64,000 bases of DNA, from the NCBI GenBank assembly GCA_023663145.1, contig JAMPHZ010000004.1, positions 1 through 64,000 on the forward strand. Direction: 5' to 3'. The notes under the pieces are model-generated. The model was not told the DNA's origin and did no database searches. It was given only the letters and a program-made list of their open reading frames with translations. The DNA comes from Odoribacter sp. (GTDB lineage Bacteria > Bacteroidota > Bacteroidia > Bacteroidales > Muribaculaceae). Both the position numbers and the translations under genes were made by a program. The first letter of the stretch is position 1; every line of letters begins with the position of its first letter. Below are positions 1 to 8,887 of the stretch, one piece after another.

Positions 1-3
1 CAC

Positions 4-46
4 AAGCCCCCGACATCACACCGATGCCGGGGGCTTTGTTTTTTGT
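4..46 (+). terminator. Rho-independent terminator of an upstream gene
   Basis: AAGCCCCCG at 4-12 pairs with CGGGGGCTT at 28-36, and the stem is extended by CATC/GATG across one mismatch. It is followed by a T-rich run to about 46. It probably ends a gene lying to the left of the window. Confidence 0.8.
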
Positions 47-173
47 ATCTGTAATTGTATCTGTAAAGTCTTCACATGCCGTTCCGTATCAGAGCGGCCC
101 CGGTCACAGGCCATACAGCCCGCTCCCGCCGACATAAACATAAGGCCGAAGCCTGTGAATGAAAATATTTTCG

Positions 174-181
174 TACCTTTG
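174..181 (+). promoter_or_regulatory. Possible -7 promoter box (TACCTTTG)
   Basis: The box matches the Bacteroidota TAnnTTTG element. If used, transcription starts at about 188, which would rule out the in-frame ATG at 155 and favour the start at 272 for the Sel1-repeat gene. No convincing -33 element was seen. Confidence 0.45.
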
Positions 182-271
182 CCTCTGATGAAAAAACTGT
201 TGCAGATGCCTGAGCGATTTGCTGTACAGACGTTTAGGTGCGCAATAAGAACTGTTTTTTACTGTTTGCTT

Positions 272-1246
272 ATGATTGATTTACTACGATATAGGAAATA
301 TGCAAAGGTCTTTATTCCTTTAGCATTGCTTTTATCGATCTCCGGTCTTGTGATATGCCTGATATATTCGCGCAGACATTGGAATTCCGGTTATTTTGAA
401 ACTTTTTATGCCCATTGGGATTTCTTTGTGGCGTATTGTGTTGAAGCTGTAGGTATTCTTATTTTCTTTCCGGTATTTCTCGTCTTCGTAAATTCAATGA
501 CAAGCATGAGACGGACTATTGTTGCGTGGATATCTTTTATTGTGCTTGTACTCGTGAGCATTGCCGTTGTAGTAACAGTGATTGCGAATTGTCGTGATGT
601 GGGCCGTGTGATAGAAGATTATAAACTTGATTGTCAACTCCAATCCGACGATCAGCAATTGTTTCATGAGGCTATAGATGCGCTATTGCCATCAGTAGCT
701 AATGTACAATATGATTTTGTGGAACCAGATAGGTTTGTACTTAAGGCTGCCAGGGAAGGTTATCCAAAGGCACAGAACGCAATGGGCTGTTTCTACTATG
801 AGCGGGCTAAGATAGGGCACAAGAATGCCGAATATGAGAGCCAGAGATCGATCAGGCGTCGCTTGACATCTAAATCTGATTTGGATTTTGACCATGCATT
901 ATACTGGTTTTTAAAAGCTGCACAGAATAATTATGCTCCGGCCCAGATTAATTTAGGGCGTATTTATATGGGTGATTTAGAGTCAAACCGTTCTCCGGAT
1001 ATGGAATTGGCTAAGCAATGGCTATTAAAATCCTGTAAAAATAAGTATCCGGAAGCATTTTACTATATGGGAGAGATATATTCTAATGAGAATCTCCGCG
1101 ATGCTTATGTCTATTGGTCACGTGGCGCGGAACTTGGTAATGAGGACTGTGCGCGGGCACTTGAGACGCCTGAGTTTGCGAATGGTATCCCTGTTGATGA
1201 GAATATTGTAAATTCAGAGGAAGGGGATCTCGTTATGACTTTATGA
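272..1246 (+). CDS. Membrane-anchored Sel1-repeat (TPR-like) protein
   Basis: About 324 aa from the chosen ATG at 272; in-frame ATGs at 155, 188 and 206 lie upstream of or too close to the likely promoter box at 174-181. Three hydrophobic segments at roughly residues 12-32, 50-75 and 83-105 make an N-terminal membrane region. The C-terminal half holds about three to four Sel1-like repeats, seen as the pattern A-x(n)-G-x-x-x-A-x-x-x-L-G-x-x-Y (for example ALYWFLKAAQNN followed by APAQINLGRIY). Sel1 repeats are protein-interaction scaffolds; no catalytic motif is visible and the role is unknown. The gene is more AT-rich than its neighbours and stands alone between a terminator and the RSH promoter, so it looks like an accessory gene. 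Confidence 0.7.
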   Translation: MIDLLRYRKYAKVFIPLALLLSISGLVICLIYSRRHWNSGYFETFYAHWDFFVAYCVEAVGILIFFPVFLVFVNSMTSMRRTIVAWISFIVLVLVSIAVVVTVIANCRDVGRVIEDYKLDCQLQSDDQQLFHEAIDALLPSVANVQYDFVEPDRFVLKAAREGYPKAQNAMGCFYYERAKIGHKNAEYESQRSIRRRLTSKSDLDFDHALYWFLKAAQNNYAPAQINLGRIYMGDLESNRSPDMELAKQWLLKSCKNKYPEAFYYMGEIYSNENLRDAYVYWSRGAELGNEDCARALETPEFANGIPVDENIVNSEEGDLVMTL

Positions 1247-1390
1247 GAGTATCGCCGCTGCGGGTGGTTTTATGAATTGTATAGTGTCAAGCGGCTATTC
1301 TGATTGTTTTCAAGTGTTAATAACCTTGTTTTTGGGGACTATTCGCAAATCAGCTGCGAATATTTATTTGGCTGTTAGAACAAAATGTTG

Positions 1391-1398
1391 TATTTTTG
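1391..1398 (+). promoter_or_regulatory. -7 promoter box (TATTTTTG) for the rsh operon
   Basis: Matches TAnnTTTG and lies 35 bp before the ATG at 1433. It follows a small inverted repeat (TATTCGCA at 1340-1347 with TGCGAATA at 1355-1362) that may end the preceding transcript. Confidence 0.65.
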
Positions 1399-1432
1399 TG
1401 GTTAATTGGAATAAAAGGACAATTTTCTACAT

Positions 1433-3670
1433 ATGACCGAACAACTCCGCATGACTCCCGAAGAGGAGGACCGCATGATTGAAGATGCGTTTGCCGATGT
1501 CCTCAACGGATACCTTAAAAGCAATCATCGCAAAAAGGTTGAGATAATAGAGCGCGCTTTTCGTTTTGCCAAGGAAGCGCACAAGGGCGTGCGGCGCCGC
1601 TCGGGAGAGCCATATATTCTTCATCCGATCGCAGTAGCTAAAATCGCGTCACAAGAGATCGGCCTTGGCTCTACGTCGATCTGCGCGGCTCTGCTGCACG
1701 ATGTTGTAGAGGATACAGATTATACGGTGGCTGATATAGAGCAGCATTTCGGGGCCAAGATCGCGCAGCTTGTCGAGGGATTGACCAAGATCTCAGGCGG
1801 TATTTTCGGCGATAAGGCATCAGCTCAGGCTGAGAACTTCCGTAAGTTGCTCCTTACGATGAGTGAAGACATACGGGTTGTGCTTGTCAAGATGGCTGAT
1901 CGTCTTCATAACATGCGCACTTTAGGGTCAATGGCTCCAAATAAGCAATATAAAATTGCCGGCGAGACATTATATATCTATGCCCCATTGGCTCACCGCC
2001 TGGGACTTTTTGCGATAAAGACTGAGCTTGAGGATTTGGCATTCAAATATGAGCATCCCAAGGCCTATGAAGAGATTTCCGAGAAGATACGCCAAAGCGA
2101 GGCGCGCCGGGCTGAGGTGTACTCTGATTTCTCGCTACCGATCAAGGAGAAATTAAATGAGATGGGGCTTGTATATGATGCAAAGGCTCGTCTAAAATCG
2201 GTTTACTCCATATGGAACAAGATGGAGACAAAGCATCTGCCGTTTGAGGAGGTTTATGATCTCTATGCAATGCGAATAGTGTTCGATTGTCCTGATCAAA
2301 GCAAAGAAAAGAATATCTGTTGGAACATATATTCAGCCATAACAGACCTTTACCGTCTTCATCCTGACCGCACACGGGATTGGATTGTAACCCCTAAGGC
2401 CAATGGCTATCAGGCTCTGCATCTCACTGTTATGGGCCCCGATGGCAATTGGATTGAGGTGCAGATCCGTTCGCGTCGCATGGACGAGATTGCAGAGAAA
2501 GGTTTTGCGGCTCACTGGAAATATAAGATCGGTGAGGGGGATGAGGAAAGCGAACTGAATGCATGGCTACGCACTATCAAGGATATCCTTGATAATCCGG
2601 AGCCGAGTGCCATAGATTTCCTTGACACGCTTAAACTGAACTTGTTTGCCTCAGAGATAGTAGTGTTCACGCCAAAAGGTGAGCTTATTACGCTTCCTGC
2701 CCGCTCCACGGTGCTTGATGCGGCTTTCGCCCTTCACACTGAGATAGGCATGCATTGCATCGCCGGTAAAGTCAATCACAAGCTTGTGCCTCTGAGCAGC
2801 CGCCTGAGTTCGGGCGATCAAGTGGAAATTCTTACGTCACAGTCACAGACTCCGCAGGCCGAATGGGCAGACTTCCTCGTGACCGCCCATGCCAAGACAC
2901 GTTTGCGTTCTGCATTGCGAAAAATGCGCCAGCCAATAACCGCGCGTGGAGGAGAAATGCTGCGCGAATGGCTTGCCGAACACAATATCCCCGATACAAA
3001 CGCCGTGATTTCCAAGATTCTTGGCACATATCATGTGGCAAACCGCGACGATTTGTGTTATCAGCTTGGAAATGAAGAGATAATGTTGGGTGATTTTCTT
3101 GTCAAGGCTCTTAGAAAACCTGCAGAGGCCGCTTCATCACGCCCCGGCTTATTCAGCAAATTCTGGGGTTTCGGTAAAAAAGGCGGTGTAACTACCCAGG
3201 AGGTACCTAAGGTCAATCCCAAGGAGATATATGTGTTGCAGTGTGATGATAACGGCACACGCAATTTCATCACCAGCGACTGTTGCTCCCCAATACCTGG
3301 CGACGATACTCTTGGCTTCATCACCGATAGCGGACATATTGAAATACATACACTTGACTGCCCTCGCGCCCAAGTCCTTAAGGCCGGTTACGGGCCGCGC
3401 ATAGTTGCCACACGCTGGGAAAATTCCGGAGCAAGATTCATGGCTCGCATACATATCGAAGGTATTGACCGTCATGGTATATTGCAAGAACTTATACAGA
3501 TGATATCAACTCATCTGGCAATCGACATCCGCTCACTCAATATCGAGGCAAAGGGGGAGATATTCACATGTGACCTTGCTGTAAAGGTGGCGTCGGCCGA
3601 GACAGTACGTGACTTATGTGCTAAGACAATCAAAATCAACGGTATTAAATCAGCTACCCGAATCCAATGA
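1433..3670 (+). CDS. RelA/SpoT family (p)ppGpp synthetase/hydrolase (RSH)
   Basis: A 745 aa long-form RSH enzyme, the usual family length. An N-terminal HD hydrolase domain carries HDVVED at residues 89-94, consistent with active (p)ppGpp hydrolysis. A synthetase domain at roughly 240-370 carries the GYQALHLTV and EVQIRS motifs. A TGS domain starts near residue 405, a Cys-containing zinc-finger-like segment lies near 615-650 (CCSPIPGD and DCPRA), and a C-terminal ACT domain follows. The enzyme makes and degrades the stringent-response alarmone in the cytoplasm. It is the first gene of a run reaching birA and overlaps the next gene by 4 bp (ATGA). Whether both activities are intact cannot be proven from sequence, but the hydrolase motif is complete. 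Confidence 0.95.
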   Translation: MTEQLRMTPEEEDRMIEDAFADVLNGYLKSNHRKKVEIIERAFRFAKEAHKGVRRRSGEPYILHPIAVAKIASQEIGLGSTSICAALLHDVVEDTDYTVADIEQHFGAKIAQLVEGLTKISGGIFGDKASAQAENFRKLLLTMSEDIRVVLVKMADRLHNMRTLGSMAPNKQYKIAGETLYIYAPLAHRLGLFAIKTELEDLAFKYEHPKAYEEISEKIRQSEARRAEVYSDFSLPIKEKLNEMGLVYDAKARLKSVYSIWNKMETKHLPFEEVYDLYAMRIVFDCPDQSKEKNICWNIYSAITDLYRLHPDRTRDWIVTPKANGYQALHLTVMGPDGNWIEVQIRSRRMDEIAEKGFAAHWKYKIGEGDEESELNAWLRTIKDILDNPEPSAIDFLDTLKLNLFASEIVVFTPKGELITLPARSTVLDAAFALHTEIGMHCIAGKVNHKLVPLSSRLSSGDQVEILTSQSQTPQAEWADFLVTAHAKTRLRSALRKMRQPITARGGEMLREWLAEHNIPDTNAVISKILGTYHVANRDDLCYQLGNEEIMLGDFLVKALRKPAEAASSRPGLFSKFWGFGKKGGVTTQEVPKVNPKEIYVLQCDDNGTRNFITSDCCSPIPGDDTLGFITDSGHIEIHTLDCPRAQVLKAGYGPRIVATRWENSGARFMARIHIEGIDRHGILQELIQMISTHLAIDIRSLNIEAKGEIFTCDLAVKVASAETVRDLCAKTIKINGIKSATRIQ

Positions 3671-5706
3671 AATTCCTCACCGATATATTAGATAACAGCA
3701 TCACCAAGCGCATACTTGTAGCACTGGCCGCTGCGGTGATCATTGTATGGTTCTATCCACATCAACGTAACAACAAACTATTCTATGAACAAGGGCGCCC
3801 ATGGAATTATGCCCAGCTGATCGCTCCTTTCGATATACCTATCCATCCGGATTCAATTACCGTGGAGCGTATGCGCGATACGCTTGATGCCTATTTCATA
3901 CCAATCTACACGCTTGACGCAAAGACTGTAGATTCAATAATTGGAGAACTTCCTGCCGGGCAATGGCGCGACCGCACAGTCAGGCTGCTTAAACGGGCCT
4001 ATAGTGACGGGGTGGTGACCAATGACGATATGGCCAAGATGCGCAAGGGAGAGCTTCCGCGTCTGAGAGTGCTTGAGGAGAACGTGCTGAGCGAGAGATC
4101 ATCAGATGGCCTGAAGTCGACCCGCGACGTTTATGCGATTCTTGATAGCTCTGTTACAGATCCGGCAATGCGGCGTTATCTGTCCACAGCGAAAGTCTCG
4201 GCATTGCTTAAACCCAACTTGCTTTATGATGCTGCCGAAAACAAGAGGCATTATGACAACGAATACCAAACTTTGACGGCCGACAGAGGCGTTATTCTGC
4301 AAGGTCAGGCAATAATCAACAAGGGCGATATTATTTCGCCGCAGGATTTTACAAACCTGAAGACTTATGAGCAACTGCTTGAAGCGCGACTTACACGCGA
4401 CTCCCATTCCGAATTCCTGATGATACTCGGGCAGGCGGTGTATGTATTGCTCATTCTGGGTGCGATGATGGGATATTGTGTGCTATTTGACCGTAGGTTG
4501 TTTAATAATCAACGCTCTATAATATTTCTGTTCACGCTCACAACCTTGTTCTTCCTTCTGTCAGCAGGTCTCGGTGCGTTCATCCCCGGAGGACAATATC
4601 TTGTGCCGATGGCTATTGTGCCTATTCTCGTTCTTGTGTTTTTCAGTCCGCGTTCGGCATTATTCATGTCATTCTGTACTGTGTTGATTATAGCGCCTAT
4701 AACCTCATTTGCGCTTGAATACATATATTTGCAGTTCTGCGCCGCCTGCGTGGCAGTCTTCTCTCTCAGGGATCTCAGCCGTCGGTCGCAACTGTTGCGT
4801 ACCGCATTGCTTGTGGCGTGTGTCTACGTGTCAGGCTATCTCGCTCTTGAATTGCTTATGAACGGATCCACTGAAGGTTTCTCTTGGCGAATGACTGTAT
4901 TTCTTGGCGTAAGCGCGTTGTTGACGTCAATGGCTTACATTCTGATGTTTGCCGCTGAAAAGTTATTCGGATTTGTATCGGCAGTAACGCTTGTGGAGTT
5001 GGCAGATACAAACCAACCATTGTTGCGCAGACTCAGTGACACTTGTCCCGGAACATTCCAACATTCTATGAGTGTGAGCAATCTTGCTGCCGACGCAGCA
5101 CGTGCCATGGGTGCCAACGAGCAACTCGTAAGAGCCGGTGCCCTGTACCATGACATTGGCAAGATGAATAATCCGGCGTTTTTTACCGAAAATCAGCACG
5201 GTGTCAATCCACATGATGCACTTCCACCTGAACAGAGCGCCAGAATCGTGGTAGGTCATGTTACCGATGGACTCAAGATGGCCGATAAAGCCGGTTTGCC
5301 GAAAGTGATACGTAACTTTATTTCCGAGCACCATGGCGCCGGCAAGTGCAAGTATTTCTTTTACAATTATTGTAAGAAGCATCCAGAACTTGACAATCCA
5401 GACCCTACTGCATTCACTTATCCCGGCCCTGATCCACGCTCGCGTGAAACATCATTGCTCATGATGGCCGATGCCGTAGAGGCGGCTTCGCGATCTCTTC
5501 ATGATTACTCCAAGGAGTCAATAAAGGAACTTGTCAACAAAATAATAGACAGCCAGATAGCCGAAGGTCTCCATGCCGGTTCCACACTTGAATTCCGTGA
5601 TGTGCCAATAATTAAAGAAGCGTTTATCAAACGTCTCATGACAATGTATCACACCCGCGTGGCCTATCCATCGGCAGCAACTGCCGCGCCTAATTCAGCC
5701 CGATGA
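3667..5706 (+). CDS. PgpH-type 7TM-HD membrane phosphodiesterase (HDIG family)
   Basis: A 679 aa membrane protein. One transmembrane helix (about 14-30) is followed by an extracytoplasmic domain (about 35-245), six to seven helices (about 250-435) and a cytoplasmic HD domain with H466, the HDIGK motif at 495-499 and an EHHG motif near 550. This is the architecture of 7TMR-HDED/HD proteins such as PgpH, which hydrolyse cyclic-di-AMP in Firmicutes; c-di-AMP as substrate here is inference from the family. The start overlaps the RSH stop by 4 bp, so the two nucleotide-signalling hydrolases are likely translationally coupled. Confidence 0.88.
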   Translation: MKFLTDILDNSITKRILVALAAAVIIVWFYPHQRNNKLFYEQGRPWNYAQLIAPFDIPIHPDSITVERMRDTLDAYFIPIYTLDAKTVDSIIGELPAGQWRDRTVRLLKRAYSDGVVTNDDMAKMRKGELPRLRVLEENVLSERSSDGLKSTRDVYAILDSSVTDPAMRRYLSTAKVSALLKPNLLYDAAENKRHYDNEYQTLTADRGVILQGQAIINKGDIISPQDFTNLKTYEQLLEARLTRDSHSEFLMILGQAVYVLLILGAMMGYCVLFDRRLFNNQRSIIFLFTLTTLFFLLSAGLGAFIPGGQYLVPMAIVPILVLVFFSPRSALFMSFCTVLIIAPITSFALEYIYLQFCAACVAVFSLRDLSRRSQLLRTALLVACVYVSGYLALELLMNGSTEGFSWRMTVFLGVSALLTSMAYILMFAAEKLFGFVSAVTLVELADTNQPLLRRLSDTCPGTFQHSMSVSNLAADAARAMGANEQLVRAGALYHDIGKMNNPAFFTENQHGVNPHDALPPEQSARIVVGHVTDGLKMADKAGLPKVIRNFISEHHGAGKCKYFFYNYCKKHPELDNPDPTAFTYPGPDPRSRETSLLMMADAVEAASRSLHDYSKESIKELVNKIIDSQIAEGLHAGSTLEFRDVPIIKEAFIKRLMTMYHTRVAYPSAATAAPNSAR

Positions 5707-5738
5707 CAATATTTGCCCGTTTTTAGCGTTTTATCATT

Positions 5739-8700
5739 ATGGCAAAAATGTGGCGCCCCTCATTCTGTATCATGCTCGTGATAACTATTATCGCGGGCCT
5801 GGTCTTCACATCGTGTTCGACACGTAAGAATACTGCCGCCACGCGCCGTTATCAGGCCTTTATCACCAAATACAATATCTATTATAACGGCGATACGCAC
5901 TACCATAATACCCTTCAGGATATGGAAACCTCGTATGAGGATGACTATTCACAGCTTGTGCTCATGCACCCGGCCGAAGCCCGTTCCAATTCTGCTTTAC
6001 CACAGCCTCAGGGTGACTTCAACCGCTCGATTGAAAAGGGGCAGAAAGCCATTCAGCTGCGCTCGATAAAGAAGCGTCCGAAGAAAAAGGGCGGAAGGCT
6101 CACCCCCGAGCAGAAAGCATGGTACAAGCGTGATGAATATAATCCGTTCCTTCATAATGCATGGATGCTCATGGCCAAGGGTCAATATTTCAACGGTGAC
6201 TTTGCCGGAGCCGCTTCCACGTTTTTTTATGTGAGCCGTCATTTTACCTGGCTACCGCAAACAGTTACCGAGGCCGAACTGTGGCAAGCCCGGTGTTATA
6301 TAGCAATGGATTGGATGTTCGAGGCTGAGGTTATCATTAACCGCATCAAGCCTGAGGTGCTTACGAGCAAGACATTGACATCGCTATATGATTTCGTAAA
6401 AGCCGATTATCTTATAAAGAGTGGCGAGTTAGAACAGTCTTTGCCATATCTTCTCGCGTCGGTAAAAGCAGCTTCAGGGGCACAGAAGACCCGTCTTCGC
6501 TTCCTTCTTGGCCAGATATATGCACGGCTTGGAATGCGCAAGGAGGCGTATGATGCCTTTGCTGCAGCCGGGAGTTCTCCATCGGCTCCGTACCGCACTA
6601 AATTTAACGCGCGCATCAAGCAGAGCGAGGTATATGAAGGTAATGACATACGGCCTGAAGTGAACTCGCTGCGACGCATGCTGCGTTATGATCGTAACAA
6701 AGAATATCTTGACCAGATCTACTATGCTATTGGTAATTTATATCTGTCAAGAGGCGACACTACGCAGGCAATTGAGAACTATGTGCTCGCTGCCGAGAAA
6801 AGCACACGCAACGGCATTGACAAGGCTATTGGCCAGATTACATTGGGCGGGCTATATTTTGACCGTCGTCAGTACGATCTCGCGCAACCATGTTATGCTG
6901 AGGCTGTGCCGTTGTTACAGAAAGACTATCCGGGATATGATCTTTTGAAGAGGAGATCTGACGTGCTTGACGAACTGGCCGTGTACTCCCAGAATGTTAC
7001 GTTGCAGGACTCACTGCTGCGCCTTGCCGAGATGACTCCTGAGCAGCGTCTCGCTGTCATTAATAAAATAATAGAGGAACTCAAGAAAAAAGAAGAGGAA
7101 GAGGCCGAGGCGGCCCGTCGTGAGGAGTATATGGCCAATCAGGCTGCCCAGGGGAGCCAATTGGGACAAGGGGCTGCCGGAGCTCCTAATTCCTTCGTGA
7201 TAAATTCCGACAACTCATGGTATTTTTATAATACCGCTACCAAGAATGCCGGAAAAACCGAATTCCAACGTCGTTGGGGAGCCCGTAAACTTGAGGACAA
7301 TTGGCGCCGTCGTAACAAGTCTCAGTTCAATGCAGAGGAATTCAATAATTTCGGTTCCGATGATGGAGAAGATGACGATGAAAGCGCCATAACTGAAAAT
7401 GACTCTACAGCAACCGAACAGGATGAGAATGCCGATCGGGCATCGGATCCTCATTTTCCCGAATATTATCTTGCTCAAATTCCTGAAACCGAGGAGCAGA
7501 AAGCTACCGCACACGAGATTATTCAGGAAGGACTCTATAACATGGGCGTAATTCTGAAAGATAAACTGGAAGACTATCCGGCTTCGCGTGCAGAGTTTGA
7601 CCGTCTGCTTAATGATTATCCTGACAATATATATCGTCTTGACGTATATTATAATTTATACTTGATGTATACGCGTGAAGGTCGTACAGATCTCGCCGAG
7701 CATTACCGTCAGCTTATATTATCTGATTTTGCGGAGTCGCCTGTCGGTTTGGCATTGCAGAATCCCGATTATATAGAGAATCTGCGTAATATGGATCGTG
7801 ATGTGCAGCAACTTTACGAGACCACTTATCAAAATTATCTTGATAACAAGAATAAAGCCGTGCACCGGGCGTATGAACTTATGCAGGAAAAATACCCGCT
7901 CAGCAAGGTTATGCCCAAGTTTATGTTCCTCCATGCGCTTGCTTATGTGACAGAGAACCGCCCTGATGAATTCAACGCCGTATTACGTGATCTGCTCGAC
8001 CGATATCCCGATACTGACATAACCCCCATTGCTTCGGCATGGCTCAAGGGTATGGCTCAAGGCCGCGAACTGCATAGCGGTGGCTCGAATATGCGTGGTA
8101 TGATCTGGGATATGCGCCTGGGCAATGACTCAACCGCAATCTCCGAAGGTGCGGCGTCTTTCTCTCTCGGTCCATCTGCACGTCAGTTGCTGATCATGAC
8201 TTTTGCCACGGATGAGGTGTCGTCGAACGCTTTGTTGTATGAGATAGCCCGTCATAACTTTAAATCATTTGTAGTTAAGGATTTTGACCTTGAACAGCTG
8301 AATTTCGGCAGGTTGGGTATGATTATTATCCGTGATTTCTCAAGCATGGATGAACTGAACCATTACCGCCGTGTGATGGCGGCTTCGCAGGAGTTCAAGC
8401 TGCCTCATGGAGTTCGCCCTGTAGTCATAAGCGACGATAATTTCAAGGTTCTGCTCTCCCAAGGTCGCTCGTTTGATGAATATTTCCGTTTTTTGCAGGA
8501 ACAGAATTATATAGATACACAGCAAGATCTCTTACAACCGGTTGAGGTGGAATCTCTTGAGGAAGCCGACGAAAGTGTTGACATTCAACCCTCCGATGTC
8601 GAACCGTCAGACGAACTCAATGTTAATGTAGATGTTATACAGGAGCCGGAAAATACACCGGTCGCTCCGGAAACCCATACAGAAGCCCAGGCAGGTCAGG

Positions 8701-8879
8701 CTCCCGGTGAGGCAGACCCCAACCCGGCCACCGCTCCTCAGCCCATTACGGCACAACCCGTCACTACTCCTGCATCGGCTAAGCCTGCCGCTCCGCCAGT
8801 TATCGTGCCAGCTCCGCAGAAACCTCCAGTGCCTGTATATGATCCGGGAAGCGAAGGAGACGACCCTCTTTTTGATTGA
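5739..8879 (+). CDS. porW: PorW/SprE-like TPR lipoprotein of the type IX secretion system
   Basis: A 1046 aa protein with a lipoprotein signal peptide (lipobox ending at C26, VFTSC). It has many tetratricopeptide-like helical repeats from about 120-430 and 590-740, an acidic low-complexity linker near 540-575, and a Pro/Ala-rich C-terminal tail of about 100 residues. The conserved N-terminal segment after the Cys (YQAFITKYNIYYNG) is typical of PorW/SprE. PorW is a lipoprotein required for T9SS assembly in Porphyromonas and gliding Flavobacterium. Placement directly before porX supports the call. It lies 32 bp after the PgpH-like gene and ends 8 bp before the porX start. Confidence 0.85.
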   Translation: MAKMWRPSFCIMLVITIIAGLVFTSCSTRKNTAATRRYQAFITKYNIYYNGDTHYHNTLQDMETSYEDDYSQLVLMHPAEARSNSALPQPQGDFNRSIEKGQKAIQLRSIKKRPKKKGGRLTPEQKAWYKRDEYNPFLHNAWMLMAKGQYFNGDFAGAASTFFYVSRHFTWLPQTVTEAELWQARCYIAMDWMFEAEVIINRIKPEVLTSKTLTSLYDFVKADYLIKSGELEQSLPYLLASVKAASGAQKTRLRFLLGQIYARLGMRKEAYDAFAAAGSSPSAPYRTKFNARIKQSEVYEGNDIRPEVNSLRRMLRYDRNKEYLDQIYYAIGNLYLSRGDTTQAIENYVLAAEKSTRNGIDKAIGQITLGGLYFDRRQYDLAQPCYAEAVPLLQKDYPGYDLLKRRSDVLDELAVYSQNVTLQDSLLRLAEMTPEQRLAVINKIIEELKKKEEEEAEAARREEYMANQAAQGSQLGQGAAGAPNSFVINSDNSWYFYNTATKNAGKTEFQRRWGARKLEDNWRRRNKSQFNAEEFNNFGSDDGEDDDESAITENDSTATEQDENADRASDPHFPEYYLAQIPETEEQKATAHEIIQEGLYNMGVILKDKLEDYPASRAEFDRLLNDYPDNIYRLDVYYNLYLMYTREGRTDLAEHYRQLILSDFAESPVGLALQNPDYIENLRNMDRDVQQLYETTYQNYLDNKNKAVHRAYELMQEKYPLSKVMPKFMFLHALAYVTENRPDEFNAVLRDLLDRYPDTDITPIASAWLKGMAQGRELHSGGSNMRGMIWDMRLGNDSTAISEGAASFSLGPSARQLLIMTFATDEVSSNALLYEIARHNFKSFVVKDFDLEQLNFGRLGMIIIRDFSSMDELNHYRRVMAASQEFKLPHGVRPVVISDDNFKVLLSQGRSFDEYFRFLQEQNYIDTQQDLLQPVEVESLEEADESVDIQPSDVEPSDELNVNVDVIQEPENTPVAPETHTEAQAGQAPGEADPNPATAPQPITAQPVTTPASAKPAAPPVIVPAPQKPPVPVYDPGSEGDDPLFD

Positions 8880-8887
8880 TTATGCCT

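Noticed and set aside
155..271. N-terminal extension of the Sel1-repeat protein
   Set aside because: It overlaps a likely promoter box at 174-181 and adds no signal peptide; a start at 272 gives a clean membrane segment.
1247..1432. Possible small RNA or tRNA before rsh
   Set aside because: No cloverleaf or stable long fold is visible; only a short hairpin and a promoter box.
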